Below, one piece after another: positions 1 through 5,574 of a DNA stretch of 5,574 bases (position 1 is its first letter; each line of letters starts with the position of its first letter). The stretch spans positions 1-5,574 of the forward strand of contig JAEZID010000471.1 of the NCBI GenBank assembly GCA_023416195.1, in the 5' to 3' direction. The notes under the pieces were generated by a model, which had not been told where the DNA came from, made no database searches, and saw only the letters and a program-made list of their open reading frames with translations. The stretch is from Pseudomonadota bacterium. GTDB taxonomy: Bacteria > Pseudomonadota > Alphaproteobacteria > Azospirillales > Azospirillaceae. A program made the translations under genes and the position numbers.

Positions 1-429
1 GAGCTGGACCGCTGGGCGGCCCTGCCGGGCGTGGAACTTCCGGGGCACATCGCCGACGTGCGCGAGGTGTGGGCGCGCTGCCACATCGCCGTGCTCGCCT
101 CGCGCCGCGAGGGACTGCCCAAGAGCCTGCTGGAGGCGGCGGCCTGCGGGCGCGCCATCGTGGCGACGGATGTGCCGGGCTGCCGCGAGGTGGCGCACGC
201 GGGCGAGAACGCCCTGCTGGTGCCGCCCGACGACCCGGGGGCGCTGGCTGGCGCGCTGGAAACCCTGGTGCGGGACTCGGCCTTGCGTCAACGCTTCGGC
301 ACGGCGAGCCGGCGGCTGGTCGAATCCGACATGGCGTCCGACCGGGTCGGCGCGAAGACCGTCGAGCTGTACCGCACCCTGCTGAAGTCCGTTCGACCGG
401 CGGCAAGCCCGGTCGCGGAGGTGTCATGA
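1..429 (+). CDS. Glycosyltransferase, GT4-type, C-terminal part (5' end outside window)
   Basis: The frame is open from base 1, so the gene starts upstream; 142 codons are visible before the TGA at 427-429. The fragment is the nucleotide-sugar-binding half of a GT-B fold glycosyltransferase. It shows the family signature E-G-L-P-K-S-L-L-E (fragment residues 37-45), the E-x7-E motif of GT4 enzymes that contacts the donor sugar nucleotide. This is followed by the usual A-C-G-R-A-I-V-A-T-D-V-P-G-C-R-E run and an N-A-L-L-V-P-P-D-D segment. GT4 enzymes are retaining transferases, usually cytoplasmic or peripheral on the inner membrane, that extend lipid-linked glycans. Donor and acceptor cannot be told from this part. 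Its stop overlaps the start of the next gene (ATGA), and that gene is an initiating sugar-phosphate transferase, so a role in the same O-antigen or exopolysaccharide pathway is likely. The family call is strong; the substrate is unknown. Confidence 0.9.
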   Translation, partial: ELDRWAALPGVELPGHIADVREVWARCHIAVLASRREGLPKSLLEAAACGRAIVATDVPGCREVAHAGENALLVPPDDPGALAGALETLVRDSALRQRFGTASRRLVESDMASDRVGAKTVELYRTLLKSVRPAASPVAEVS

Positions 430-1415
430 GCAGCCTTCTCGCCCTGCTGGGGGCCTTCGCGCTGTCCTGGCTGCTGACCGGGCGGGTGCTCGCCTATCTG
501 CGGCACAGGGCGATTCTGGACCATCCGAACGACCGGTCCAGCCATTCTATCCCGACGCCGCGCGGCGGCGGATGGGGCGTCATGCTGACCCTGCTGCCCG
601 CCTGGACGCTGATCGCCGTGGCGACCGGCGGGATCGTACAGGCTTTGCCGATCCTGGCGGGGGCGGCGGCGCTGATGGCGATTTCCTGGATCGACGACCG
701 GCGCGGGCTGGGGCCGGCGCCGCGCTTCCTGACGCAGATCGCGGCGGTGGCGGCGGGCCTGAGCGCCCTGCCGGGCGACGGGCTGGTGTTTCAGGGCCTG
801 CTGCCGCTGTGGGCGGACCGCCTGCTGGCCGCCGTCGGCTGGCTGTGGTTCGTCAACCTGTTCAACTTCATGGATGGCATCGACGGGCTGGCCGGCAGCG
901 AAGCGGCGACGGTCGGCGCCGGCATGGCGCTGGTGGTCGCGGTCGGCGGGCTCGATCCGGGGCTGGGCCTCTACGGGCTGGCGGCGGCGGGCGCGGCGCT
1001 GGGTTTCCTGATGTGGAACTGGCACCCGGCCAAGCTCTTCATGGGCGACGTGGGCAGCGTGCCGCTGGGCTTCACGCTCGGCTGGCTGCTGCTGGCGGTG
1101 GCGGCGGGGGGCCTGTGGCCGGCGGCGCTGCTGGTGCCCGCCTACTTCCTGGCGGACGCGACCTTCACGCTGCTGCGCCGTCTGGCCGAGGGCAAGAAGG
1201 TCTGGCAGGCGCACCGCGAGCATTTCTACCAGAAGGCCACGCAGCGGGGCCGCAACCACGCCCAGGTCGTGCGGCTGGTGCTGGTACTGAACGCCGCGCT
1301 GGTGGCTTTGGCGGTGGTGTCGGTGCAGACGGGTTGGACGGTGCTGCCGGCGGGTGCTGCGGCGGTCGTGCTGCTGCTGGCCCTGCTGGCGCGCCCGGTC
1401 AAGGCGGCGGCATAA
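426..1415 (+). CDS. Polyprenyl-phosphate N-acetylhexosamine-1-phosphate transferase, WecA/WbpL/WreU type
   Basis: This 329-residue integral membrane protein belongs to the MraY/WecA family. The family moves a sugar-1-phosphate from a UDP-sugar to undecaprenyl phosphate at the cytoplasmic face, starting a lipid-linked glycan. Visible motifs in order: H-P-N-D-R-S-S-H (33-40) with P-T-P-R-G-G-G (43-49); the Mg-binding D90-D91 pair; N-L-F-N-F-M-D-G-I-D-G (144-154) with D150 and D153; F-M-G-D-V-G-S (205-211); and the loop H-R-E-H-F-Y-Q (263-269). Hydrophobic segments fill most of the rest, as expected for about ten membrane spans. H-R-x-H-x-Y-Q and the short length point to the WbpL/WreU branch rather than MraY. 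The start at 426 is supported by GGAGG at 417-421 and by the 4-base ATGA overlap with the previous gene, which suggests translational coupling. The donor is inferred from the next two genes to be UDP-QuiNAc or its 4-keto precursor; UDP-GlcNAc or UDP-FucNAc remain possible. Confidence 0.92.
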   Translation: MSSLLALLGAFALSWLLTGRVLAYLRHRAILDHPNDRSSHSIPTPRGGGWGVMLTLLPAWTLIAVATGGIVQALPILAGAAALMAISWIDDRRGLGPAPRFLTQIAAVAAGLSALPGDGLVFQGLLPLWADRLLAAVGWLWFVNLFNFMDGIDGLAGSEAATVGAGMALVVAVGGLDPGLGLYGLAAAGAALGFLMWNWHPAKLFMGDVGSVPLGFTLGWLLLAVAAGGLWPAALLVPAYFLADATFTLLRRLAEGKKVWQAHREHFYQKATQRGRNHAQVVRLVLVLNAALVALAVVSVQTGWTVLPAGAAAVVLLLALLARPVKAAA

Positions 1416-2369
1416 ATGCGCATTCTCGTCACGGGGGCCAACGGGTTCGTCGGACGGACGGTGGTGCCGCTGCTGATCGAGCGCGGCCACACGGTCCGCG
1501 CCGTGGTGCGCAAGCCCGACACGGCGGTTCCGGGCGTGCGGGACGTGCTGTCCATCGGCGACATCGGCCCGACGACCAGTTGGGGCCGCGCGCTGGACGG
1601 CATGGAGGCGGTGGTGCATCTGGCCGCCCGCGTCCACGTCATGCGCGACACGGTGACCGACCCGCTGGCCGCCTTCCGCCGCGTGAACACCGCCGGCACC
1701 CGCGTGCTGGCCGAGGCGGCGGCCGCCGCCGGGGTGAAGCGCCTCATTTATCTCAGCAGCGTCAAGGCGCTGGCCGACGAGAGCCGGGACGAGGAGCTGA
1801 GCGAGGTCACCGAACCCGACCCGCATTCCCCCTATGGAATCTCCAAGCTGGAGGCCGAGCGGGCGCTCGCCGAAATCTCTACCCGCACGGGGCTGGAGGT
1901 GGTGGTGATCCGCCCGCCTCTGGTCTACGGCCCCGGCGTCGGCGGCAACTTCCGCACGCTGCTGTCGGCGGTGGACCGGGGCATCCCGTTGCCGCTGGGC
2001 GCGCTGGAGAACCGGCGCAGCCTGATCTTCGTGGGCAATCTGGCCGACGCCATCCGCGAATGCCTGACCCACCCGCAGGCGGCCGGCGGGCGTTTCCTGG
2101 TCCATGACGGCCGCCCGATGTCCACGGCGGAGCTGGTGCGCGCCATCGCCGACGCGCTGGGCAAGCCGGCGCGCCTGCTGCCGGTGCCGCCCTCCGTGCT
2201 GGCGCTGGGCGCCCGGCTGCTGCGGCGCCGCGCGATGTTCGACCGCGTCGCCGGAACGCTGGTGGTGGACGACGGCGCCATTCGCCGGGCGCTGAACTGG
2301 CGTCCGCCCTATTATCCAGCGTACGGCTTGCGCCAGACCGCCGAATGGTTCAAAGCTTCGCGCGGCTGA
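1416..2369 (+). CDS. NAD(P)-dependent sugar nucleotide 4-reductase/epimerase, WbpV/WreQ-like (extended SDR)
   Basis: A 317-residue soluble protein of the extended short-chain dehydrogenase (NAD-dependent epimerase/dehydratase) family. The N-terminal Rossmann nucleotide-binding motif is G-A-N-G-F-V-G (7-13). The catalytic set is visible as S114/S115 in Y-L-S-S-V-K and Y140-G-I-S-K144 (YxxxK). A V-I-R-P-P-L-V-Y-G-P-G-V-G-G-N-F stretch follows, typical of sugar nucleotide enzymes. The C-terminal part ends L-N-W-R-P-P-Y-Y-P-A-Y-G-L-R-Q-T-A-E-W, a usual substrate-domain ending. Between a WbpL-type transferase and a WbpM-type dehydratase, the best match of role is the reductase that turns the 4-keto-6-deoxy-GlcNAc intermediate into N-acetylquinovosamine (WbpV of Pseudomonas aeruginosa O6, WreQ of Rhizobium etli). 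A C4 epimerase such as GalE, or a FucNAc-forming reductase such as WbpK, is the alternative and cannot be excluded by eye. The ATG directly abuts the preceding TAA (TAAATG); AAGG at 1401-1404 is a weak ribosome site. Confidence 0.85.
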   Translation: MRILVTGANGFVGRTVVPLLIERGHTVRAVVRKPDTAVPGVRDVLSIGDIGPTTSWGRALDGMEAVVHLAARVHVMRDTVTDPLAAFRRVNTAGTRVLAEAAAAAGVKRLIYLSSVKALADESRDEELSEVTEPDPHSPYGISKLEAERALAEISTRTGLEVVVIRPPLVYGPGVGGNFRTLLSAVDRGIPLPLGALENRRSLIFVGNLADAIRECLTHPQAAGGRFLVHDGRPMSTAELVRAIADALGKPARLLPVPPSVLALGARLLRRRAMFDRVAGTLVVDDGAIRRALNWRPPYYPAYGLRQTAEWFKASRG

Positions 2370-2390
2370 ACGGCCCAAAGTCTTCGGTTT

Positions 2391-2394
2391 AAGG
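2391..2394 (+). promoter_or_regulatory. Ribosome binding site deciding the start of the dehydratase gene
   Basis: AAGG lies 9 nt before the ATG at 2404, a normal Shine-Dalgarno distance. It directly touches an in-frame TTG at 2395, which is too close to serve that codon. This favours ATG 2404 over the longer TTG start. Confidence 0.5.
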
Positions 2395-2403
2395 TTGAAG
2401 CGT

Positions 2404-4335
2404 ATGCGCATCCCGTCCCCGCGGGCGTTCCTCGTCTACCTGCATGATCTGGCGATGACCGGCATCGCGCTGGTGGTGGCGCTTTACTTGCGCGTCGGCG
2501 CCCAGGCGTTCGACCATTTCCGGGATCCGCTGATCATCGGCCTGCCGATCCTGGTGGCGATCGCCGCCGTTGTGTTCCGCCTGTCCGGCCTGTACCGGGG
2601 CATCTGGCGGTACGCGTCGGTTCCCGACCTGTCCACGCTGCTGCGCGCGGTGTCGGTGGTGGTGCTCTGCTTCCTGCTGGTCCTGTTCATGGCGACGCGG
2701 CTGGAGTCCCTGCCCCGCTCCCTGCCTGTGATCCTGCGGTTCGTCATGGTGGTGCTGCTGGGGGGGCCGCGCTTCGCCTACCGCCTGTTCAAGGACCGCC
2801 GGCTTGGCCACCACGTCCTGGCCGACGACACGCCGCGCATTCCGGTGCTGCTGCTGGGCGTCGGGGATCCGGCGGAGCTGTTCATCCGCTCGCTCGACCA
2901 GAACGCCGGCGCCGCCTACCGGGTGGTCGGCATCCTCGACGAGAAGGACCGGCGCGTCGGCCACGCCGTCCGGGGCGTTCCCGTGCTGGGCGGCCCCGAC
3001 GACCTGCCGCGCCTCGTGGAGGAGCTGGAGCGCAAGGGCGACCGCCCGCAGCGCCTGATCGTCACCAAGGGCCAGAACGAAATCCCCGGCGCCCTGCTGC
3101 GCGAGCTTCTGGACCAGGCCGAGTCCCTGGGCCTCGTGCTGTCGCGCCTGCCGAGCCTGACGGAGTTCAAATCGGCGCTTGGCGAAGGCAAGATCGAGGT
3201 GCGCCCGATCGCGCTGGAGGACCTGCTGGGCCGCCCGCAGGCGGTGCTGGACCGGGGCGCCATCGCCAGCCTCGTCACCGGCCGCCGCGTGCTGGTGACC
3301 GGGGCCGGCGGCACCATCGGCAGCGAGCTGGTCCGCCAGATCGCCGCGCTCGGCCCGGAAACGCTGGTGCTGGTCGATGCCGGCGAGTTCAACCTCTACA
3401 GCATCGAAATGGAGATCCGGGAGCGTTTCCCCGCGCTCGACCTCCATGCCGTGATTGCCGACGTGCGCGACCGCGACCGCATCTTCCGCGTCTTCCAGGA
3501 GCAGCGCCCGGCCATGGTGTTCCACGCCGCCGCGCTGAAGCACGTGCCGCTGGTGGAGGCCAACCCGACCGAGGGCGCCCTGACCAACATCATCGGCACG
3601 CGCAACGTGGCCGATGCGGCGCGGGCCGGCGGCTGTCAGGCGATGGTTCTGATCTCCACCGACAAGGCGATCCGCCCGACCAGCGTCATGGGCGCCACCA
3701 AGCGTTTCGCCGAATGCTATTGCCAGGCGCTGGACGTGCTGCCGCCGCGCGACGGGACGGAGACGGCGACCCGCTACATGACCGTGCGGTTCGGCAACGT
3801 GCTGGGCTCGTCGGGCTCCGTGGTGCCCCTGTTCACGCGCCAGCTCGCCAAGGGTGGGCCGCTGACCGTCACGCATCCGGACATGCGCCGCTACTTCATG
3901 ACCGTGCGCGAGGCGGTGGAACTGGTGCTGCAAGCCTCGGCCCACGGCGTGGCGCGGGCGGAGGAGCGCGGCAAGGTGCTGGTGCTGGACATGGGCGAGC
4001 CGGTGAAGATCCTGGACCTCGCCCGCCAGATGATCCGGCTGGCCGGCTACCGCCCCGGCGAGGACATCAGGATCGAATTCACCGGCCTGCGCCCCGGCGA
4101 GAAGCTGTTCGAGGAGATCCTGACCAGCGCCGAGGCCCCATCGCGCACCGAGGCGGACGGCGTCTTCCTAGCCTCGCCGCGCGTCATCGACTACGCGCTC
4201 ATCAACCGGGCGCTGGGCGAGATGGAAGCGGCGGCGCGGGGCGGCGACGCCGACCGCGTGCTGACGATCCTGTCCAACATCGTCCCCGATTTCCGGGCCG
4301 AAGAGGTGCTGCCGCAGGTCGGCACCCAGGGCTGA
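2404..4335 (+). CDS. wbpM: Membrane-anchored UDP-GlcNAc 4,6-dehydratase, WbpM/WreV/PglF type (long form)
   Basis: A 643-residue protein in the size range of long-form WbpM homologues. Four hydrophobic segments (about 10-30, 42-61, 79-97, 106-121) anchor it in the inner membrane and enclose G-L-Y-R-G-I-W-R-Y-A-S (62-72), characteristic of the family. A first Rossmann-like domain begins near 145 (L-L-G-V-G-D-P-A-E), the CoA-binding-like domain of these proteins. The catalytic SDR domain has G-A-G-G-T-I-G (300-306), H-A-A-A-L-K-H-V-P-L-V-E (374-385), S-T-D-K (418-421), M429-G-A-T-K433, R-F-G-N-V-L-G-S-S-G-S (462-472) and G-L-R-P-G-E-K-L-F-E-E (561-571). Met replaces the usual Tyr of YxxxK, as known for WbpM and PglF, where the T-D-K residues take part in catalysis. 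The reaction known for the family is UDP-GlcNAc to UDP-2-acetamido-2,6-dideoxy-4-hexulose, the precursor of QuiNAc, FucNAc and bacillosamine. ATG 2404 is preferred over TTG 2395 because of the AAGG spacing. It lies 34 nt after the reductase gene with no evident promoter between, so it is probably in the same operon. Confidence 0.93.
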   Translation: MRIPSPRAFLVYLHDLAMTGIALVVALYLRVGAQAFDHFRDPLIIGLPILVAIAAVVFRLSGLYRGIWRYASVPDLSTLLRAVSVVVLCFLLVLFMATRLESLPRSLPVILRFVMVVLLGGPRFAYRLFKDRRLGHHVLADDTPRIPVLLLGVGDPAELFIRSLDQNAGAAYRVVGILDEKDRRVGHAVRGVPVLGGPDDLPRLVEELERKGDRPQRLIVTKGQNEIPGALLRELLDQAESLGLVLSRLPSLTEFKSALGEGKIEVRPIALEDLLGRPQAVLDRGAIASLVTGRRVLVTGAGGTIGSELVRQIAALGPETLVLVDAGEFNLYSIEMEIRERFPALDLHAVIADVRDRDRIFRVFQEQRPAMVFHAAALKHVPLVEANPTEGALTNIIGTRNVADAARAGGCQAMVLISTDKAIRPTSVMGATKRFAECYCQALDVLPPRDGTETATRYMTVRFGNVLGSSGSVVPLFTRQLAKGGPLTVTHPDMRRYFMTVREAVELVLQASAHGVARAEERGKVLVLDMGEPVKILDLARQMIRLAGYRPGEDIRIEFTGLRPGEKLFEEILTSAEAPSRTEADGVFLASPRVIDYALINRALGEMEAAARGGDADRVLTILSNIVPDFRAEEVLPQVGTQG

Positions 4336-4366
4336 GCGGACGCTGTGCGGCGGAATGCATTTTTAT

Positions 4367-4378
4367 CGCCGAAAGGCG
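4367..4378 (+). other. Short GAAA-tetraloop hairpin after the dehydratase gene
   Basis: CGCC-GAAA-GGCG forms a 4-bp stem with a stable GNRA loop, 31 nt after the dehydratase stop. T residues lie before it (4360-4364), not after it, so it lacks the form of an intrinsic terminator. It could protect the 3' end of the mRNA, but with so short a stem chance is a fair explanation. Confidence 0.25.
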
Positions 4379-4389
4379 TGCTTCCCCGC

Positions 4390-4418
4390 TTGCATCGTCC
4401 GAAAGCCTGTGGCATAAC
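4390..4418 (+). promoter_or_regulatory. Possible sigma70-type promoter for the tRNA-Thr gene
   Basis: TTGCAT (4390-4395) and CATAAC (4413-4418) are separated by exactly 17 nt. A start near 4425 would give a leader of roughly 70 nt before the mature tRNA, to be removed by processing. The match to consensus is partial (TTG of TTGACA; ATAA of TATAAT). It is the best candidate I see in the 160-nt gap. Read-through from the upstream operon is an alternative source of the transcript. Confidence 0.4.
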
Positions 4419-4495
4419 CCGCGCCACTTCGACGGGCCGCCACGGTGGTCCACGATGAACGGCCGAAGCGACACAGTTGATCGCCCGGTCCCGGC

Positions 4496-4570
<75 letters not shown>

Positions 4571-4601
4571 TCCCCCTTCTTCCCCGCCTGTTTCAAACCG
4601 A

Positions 4602-4649
4602 CCGTTTCTGCGGCGCCGGTTGACTGCGCGCGGAACGGTGTTTGCCTTT
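4602..4649 (+). terminator. Possible intrinsic terminator of the tRNA-Thr transcript
   Basis: CCGTTTC (4602-4608) pairs with GGAACGG (4632-4638), with one T-G wobble. After a bulged T4609, GCG (4610-4612) pairs with CGC (4629-4631), giving about ten pairs around a 16-nt loop. A broken T-rich run, TGTTTGCCTTT (4639-4649), follows. It starts 32 nt after the tRNA end, a reasonable place for a terminator. The interrupted T run makes this only a candidate. Confidence 0.4.
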
Positions 4650-4699
4650 GCCAGGGCTTGACTGTTCTTCCGGCCCGGAGCTTCGAAAAGGCGAACACC
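4637..4699. repeat. Imperfect 13-bp inverted repeat with 37-nt loop
   Basis: GGTGTTTGCCTTT (4637-4649) is complementary to AAAGGCGAACACC (4687-4699) over all 13 positions, with one T-G wobble. The 37-nt loop contains one of the TTGACTG copies (4658-4664). The left arm shares G4637 and G4638 with the preceding hairpin and includes its T-rich run, so the two RNA folds compete. No T tract follows on either strand, so it is not itself a standard terminator. Its function is unknown. Confidence 0.5.
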
Positions 4700-4985
4700 T
4701 GCGCCCATGCGGCGAATGCCGTGCGCGATGACGGCATCGGTACGCCAGCCGGACCAGCGAGCGGACTGGCGCGCGACAGCGCCTTCCCCGGCACCGCCAG
4801 AGCGCCAGACGCGGCGCCAAGCCCCTTGGACGCCGCCTCAACGGCCGGCGCATCGCCGCGAGCCACATCCCCCACACGCGGACGGCCCAGCCCTGCCCCG
4901 CATCCCCTGTACGAGTGCGCGTGGACGGACACAGCCGCCCGCCGTCCGACATGCGCAGGGGGCGGATTCGCGGGCGCCACGCCCC

Positions 4986-5017
4986 AAAAGAAAACCGGCG
5001 CCCCGAGGGGCGCCGGT
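4986..5017 (-). terminator. Intrinsic terminator of ftsH
   Basis: Read on the minus strand, a near-perfect GC-rich stem is followed at once by TTTTCTTTT (4986-4994). The arms on the plus strand are ACCGGCGCCCC (4994-5004) and GGGGCGCCGGT (5007-5017), 11 pairs around two bases, or 10 pairs with a four-base loop. It lies 38 nt beyond the ftsH stop codon. On the plus strand the hairpin is not followed by T residues, so it should work mainly for ftsH. Confidence 0.92.
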
Positions 5018-5055
5018 CGTCCTGGTCCGCATCACAGCGGCTGTCAGGTGGGCCG

Positions 5056-5574
5056 TCAGGTGCCCTGCGGTTCGGGGTCCATGCCACCGCTCTCTTTGGT
5101 GCCGGAGGTCGGCACCGACGCGCGGCGGCCGGAGCTGGGGGTCGGCTGCTTCGGCGGGGCGGCCGAGAAGCTCTCCCGGTCGTCGTCGCGGATCAGCGGC
5201 TCGCCGCGCAGCAGGCGCTGGATGTCCTCGCCGCTGAGGGTCTCATACTCCAGCAGGCCCTTGGCGACGGTGTGCAGCTGGTCGATGTTCTCCGTCAGGA
5301 TGCGCCGGGCCTCGGAGTAGGCTTCGTCCACGATCCGGCGGATTTCCTCGTCCACCGTGCGGGCGGTGGCGTCGGACATGTTCTTGTGCTGGGTGACGGA
5401 GTGGCCGAGGAAGACCTCCTGCGTCGGCTCGCCGTACAGCAGCGGGCCCAGCTTGTCGCTCATGCCCCATTCGGTGACCATGCGGCGCGACATGTCCGTG
5501 GCCATCTTGATGTCGCCCGACGCGCCGGTGGTGACGCGGTCGCGGCCGAAGATCAGCTCTTCCGCGATGCGGCC
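5056..5574 (-). CDS. ftsH: ATP-dependent zinc metalloprotease FtsH, C-terminal part (5' end outside window)
   Basis: The minus-strand frame is open to the window edge; the last 172 codons are visible, ending with TGA (plus-strand TCA at 5056-5058). The fragment begins G-R-I-A-E-E-L-I-F-G and continues V-T-T-G-A-S-G-D-I-K, well-conserved segments of the FtsH peptidase domain. The Asp of G-D-I (fragment residue 21) aligns by eye with the third zinc ligand, D492 in Escherichia coli. W-G-M-S-D-K-L-G-P-L-L-Y-G, E-V-F-L-G-H-S-V and M-S-D-A-T-A follow, then the helical C-terminal part. The last 44 residues are rich in Pro, Ser, Gly and charge and look disordered; such tails vary between species. FtsH is a hexameric inner-membrane AAA+ protease that degrades membrane and regulatory proteins. 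The AAA+ module, HExxH motif and membrane anchors lie outside the window. The gene runs toward the tRNA-Thr and has its own terminator. Confidence 0.97.
   Translation of the reverse strand, partial: GRIAEELIFGRDRVTTGASGDIKMATDMSRRMVTEWGMSDKLGPLLYGEPTQEVFLGHSVTQHKNMSDATARTVDEEIRRIVDEAYSEARRILTENIDQLHTVAKGLLEYETLSGEDIQRLLRGEPLIRDDDRESFSAAPPKQPTPSSGRRASVPTSGTKESGGMDPEPQGT

Larger units (their letters stand above)
4571..4985. other. 415-nt spacer without a convincing gene
   Basis: No reading frame here behaves like a gene. The plus-strand frame from 4707 is rich in Pro, Arg and Gln, the pattern of non-coding GC-rich DNA. The minus-strand frame 4980-4549 ends inside the tRNA and has about 75% G/C at third positions in its middle part, not the stronger bias of the real genes here. 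The stretch begins with a pyrimidine run (4571-4585). It holds several possible stem-loops: 4602-4638, 4637-4699, 4716-4737 (ATGCCGT/ACGGCAT, 7 pairs), 4744-4770 (8 pairs, one bulged A) and 4923-4947 (GGACGG/CCGTCC). TTGACTG occurs twice (4620-4626 and 4658-4664), resembling -35 boxes, but neither has a fair -10 box at the right distance. At this GC content some hairpins are expected by chance. Confidence 0.6.

Noticed and set aside
572..2107. 511-codon plus-strand frame overlapping the transferase and reductase
   Set aside because: Gly/Ala/Arg-rich product in a shifted frame that crosses the boundary of two real genes; no domain.
288..2411. 707-codon open frame on the minus strand
   Set aside because: It lies fully opposite three well-supported genes, is rich in Arg, Gln, His, Ala and Gly, and shows no motif. 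Long antisense frames are expected in DNA with very high third-position GC.
2389..3945. 518-codon open frame on the minus strand
   Set aside because: It is a shadow of the dehydratase gene: low-complexity His/Arg/Gln-rich product without a recognisable domain.
4986..5017. Bidirectional action of the ftsH terminator
   Set aside because: On the plus strand the hairpin is preceded by A residues but followed by GC-rich sequence, without a T tract.
4707..5237. 176-codon plus-strand frame
   Set aside because: Pro/Arg/Gln-rich composition, overlap with the terminator and antisense to ftsH; no ribosome site seen.

Overview
The window looks like chromosomal DNA of a high-GC alphaproteobacterium. Strongly G/C-biased third codon positions, the FtsH sequence and the tRNA-Thr sequence fit Rhodospirillales, perhaps Azospirillum or a relative. 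That placement is inferred from sequence character, not from a search.

Left part (1-4335, + strand): four tightly packed genes forming the downstream end of a surface-polysaccharide (O-antigen or similar) cluster. In order they are the C-terminal part of a GT4-type glycosyltransferase, a membrane polyprenyl-phosphate sugar-1-phosphate transferase (WecA/WbpL/WreU type), an extended-SDR NAD(P)-dependent sugar nucleotide reductase/epimerase (WbpV/WreQ type), and a full-length membrane-anchored UDP-GlcNAc 4,6-dehydratase (WbpM/WreV/FlaA1-like long form). The first junction is an ATGA overlap, the second is TAAATG with no gap, and the third is 34 nt, so co-translation or one operon is likely. Together the last three genes match the known way of making the N-acetylquinovosamine (QuiNAc) type starter sugar. 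The dehydratase converts UDP-GlcNAc to its 4-keto-6-deoxy form, the reductase reduces C4, and the transferase loads the sugar phosphate on undecaprenyl phosphate. The GT4 enzyme would then extend the lipid-linked glycan. The exact sugar is inference from family and gene context.

Middle (4336-4985): a 160-nt spacer with a possible sigma70-type promoter, a complete tRNA-Thr (anticodon GGT, CCA encoded), and about 415 nt without a convincing gene. This last stretch carries several inverted repeats, one of which may terminate the tRNA transcript.

Right part (4986-5574, - strand): a strong Rho-independent terminator and the C-terminal 172 codons of ftsH, the membrane AAA+ zinc protease, converging on the tRNA. 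The window therefore spans the join between a polysaccharide cluster and a conserved housekeeping locus. I see no clearly undescribed system. The best second-look items are the lipid-linked starter-sugar module, the Met-for-Tyr dehydratase active site, and the paired inverted repeats behind the tRNA.
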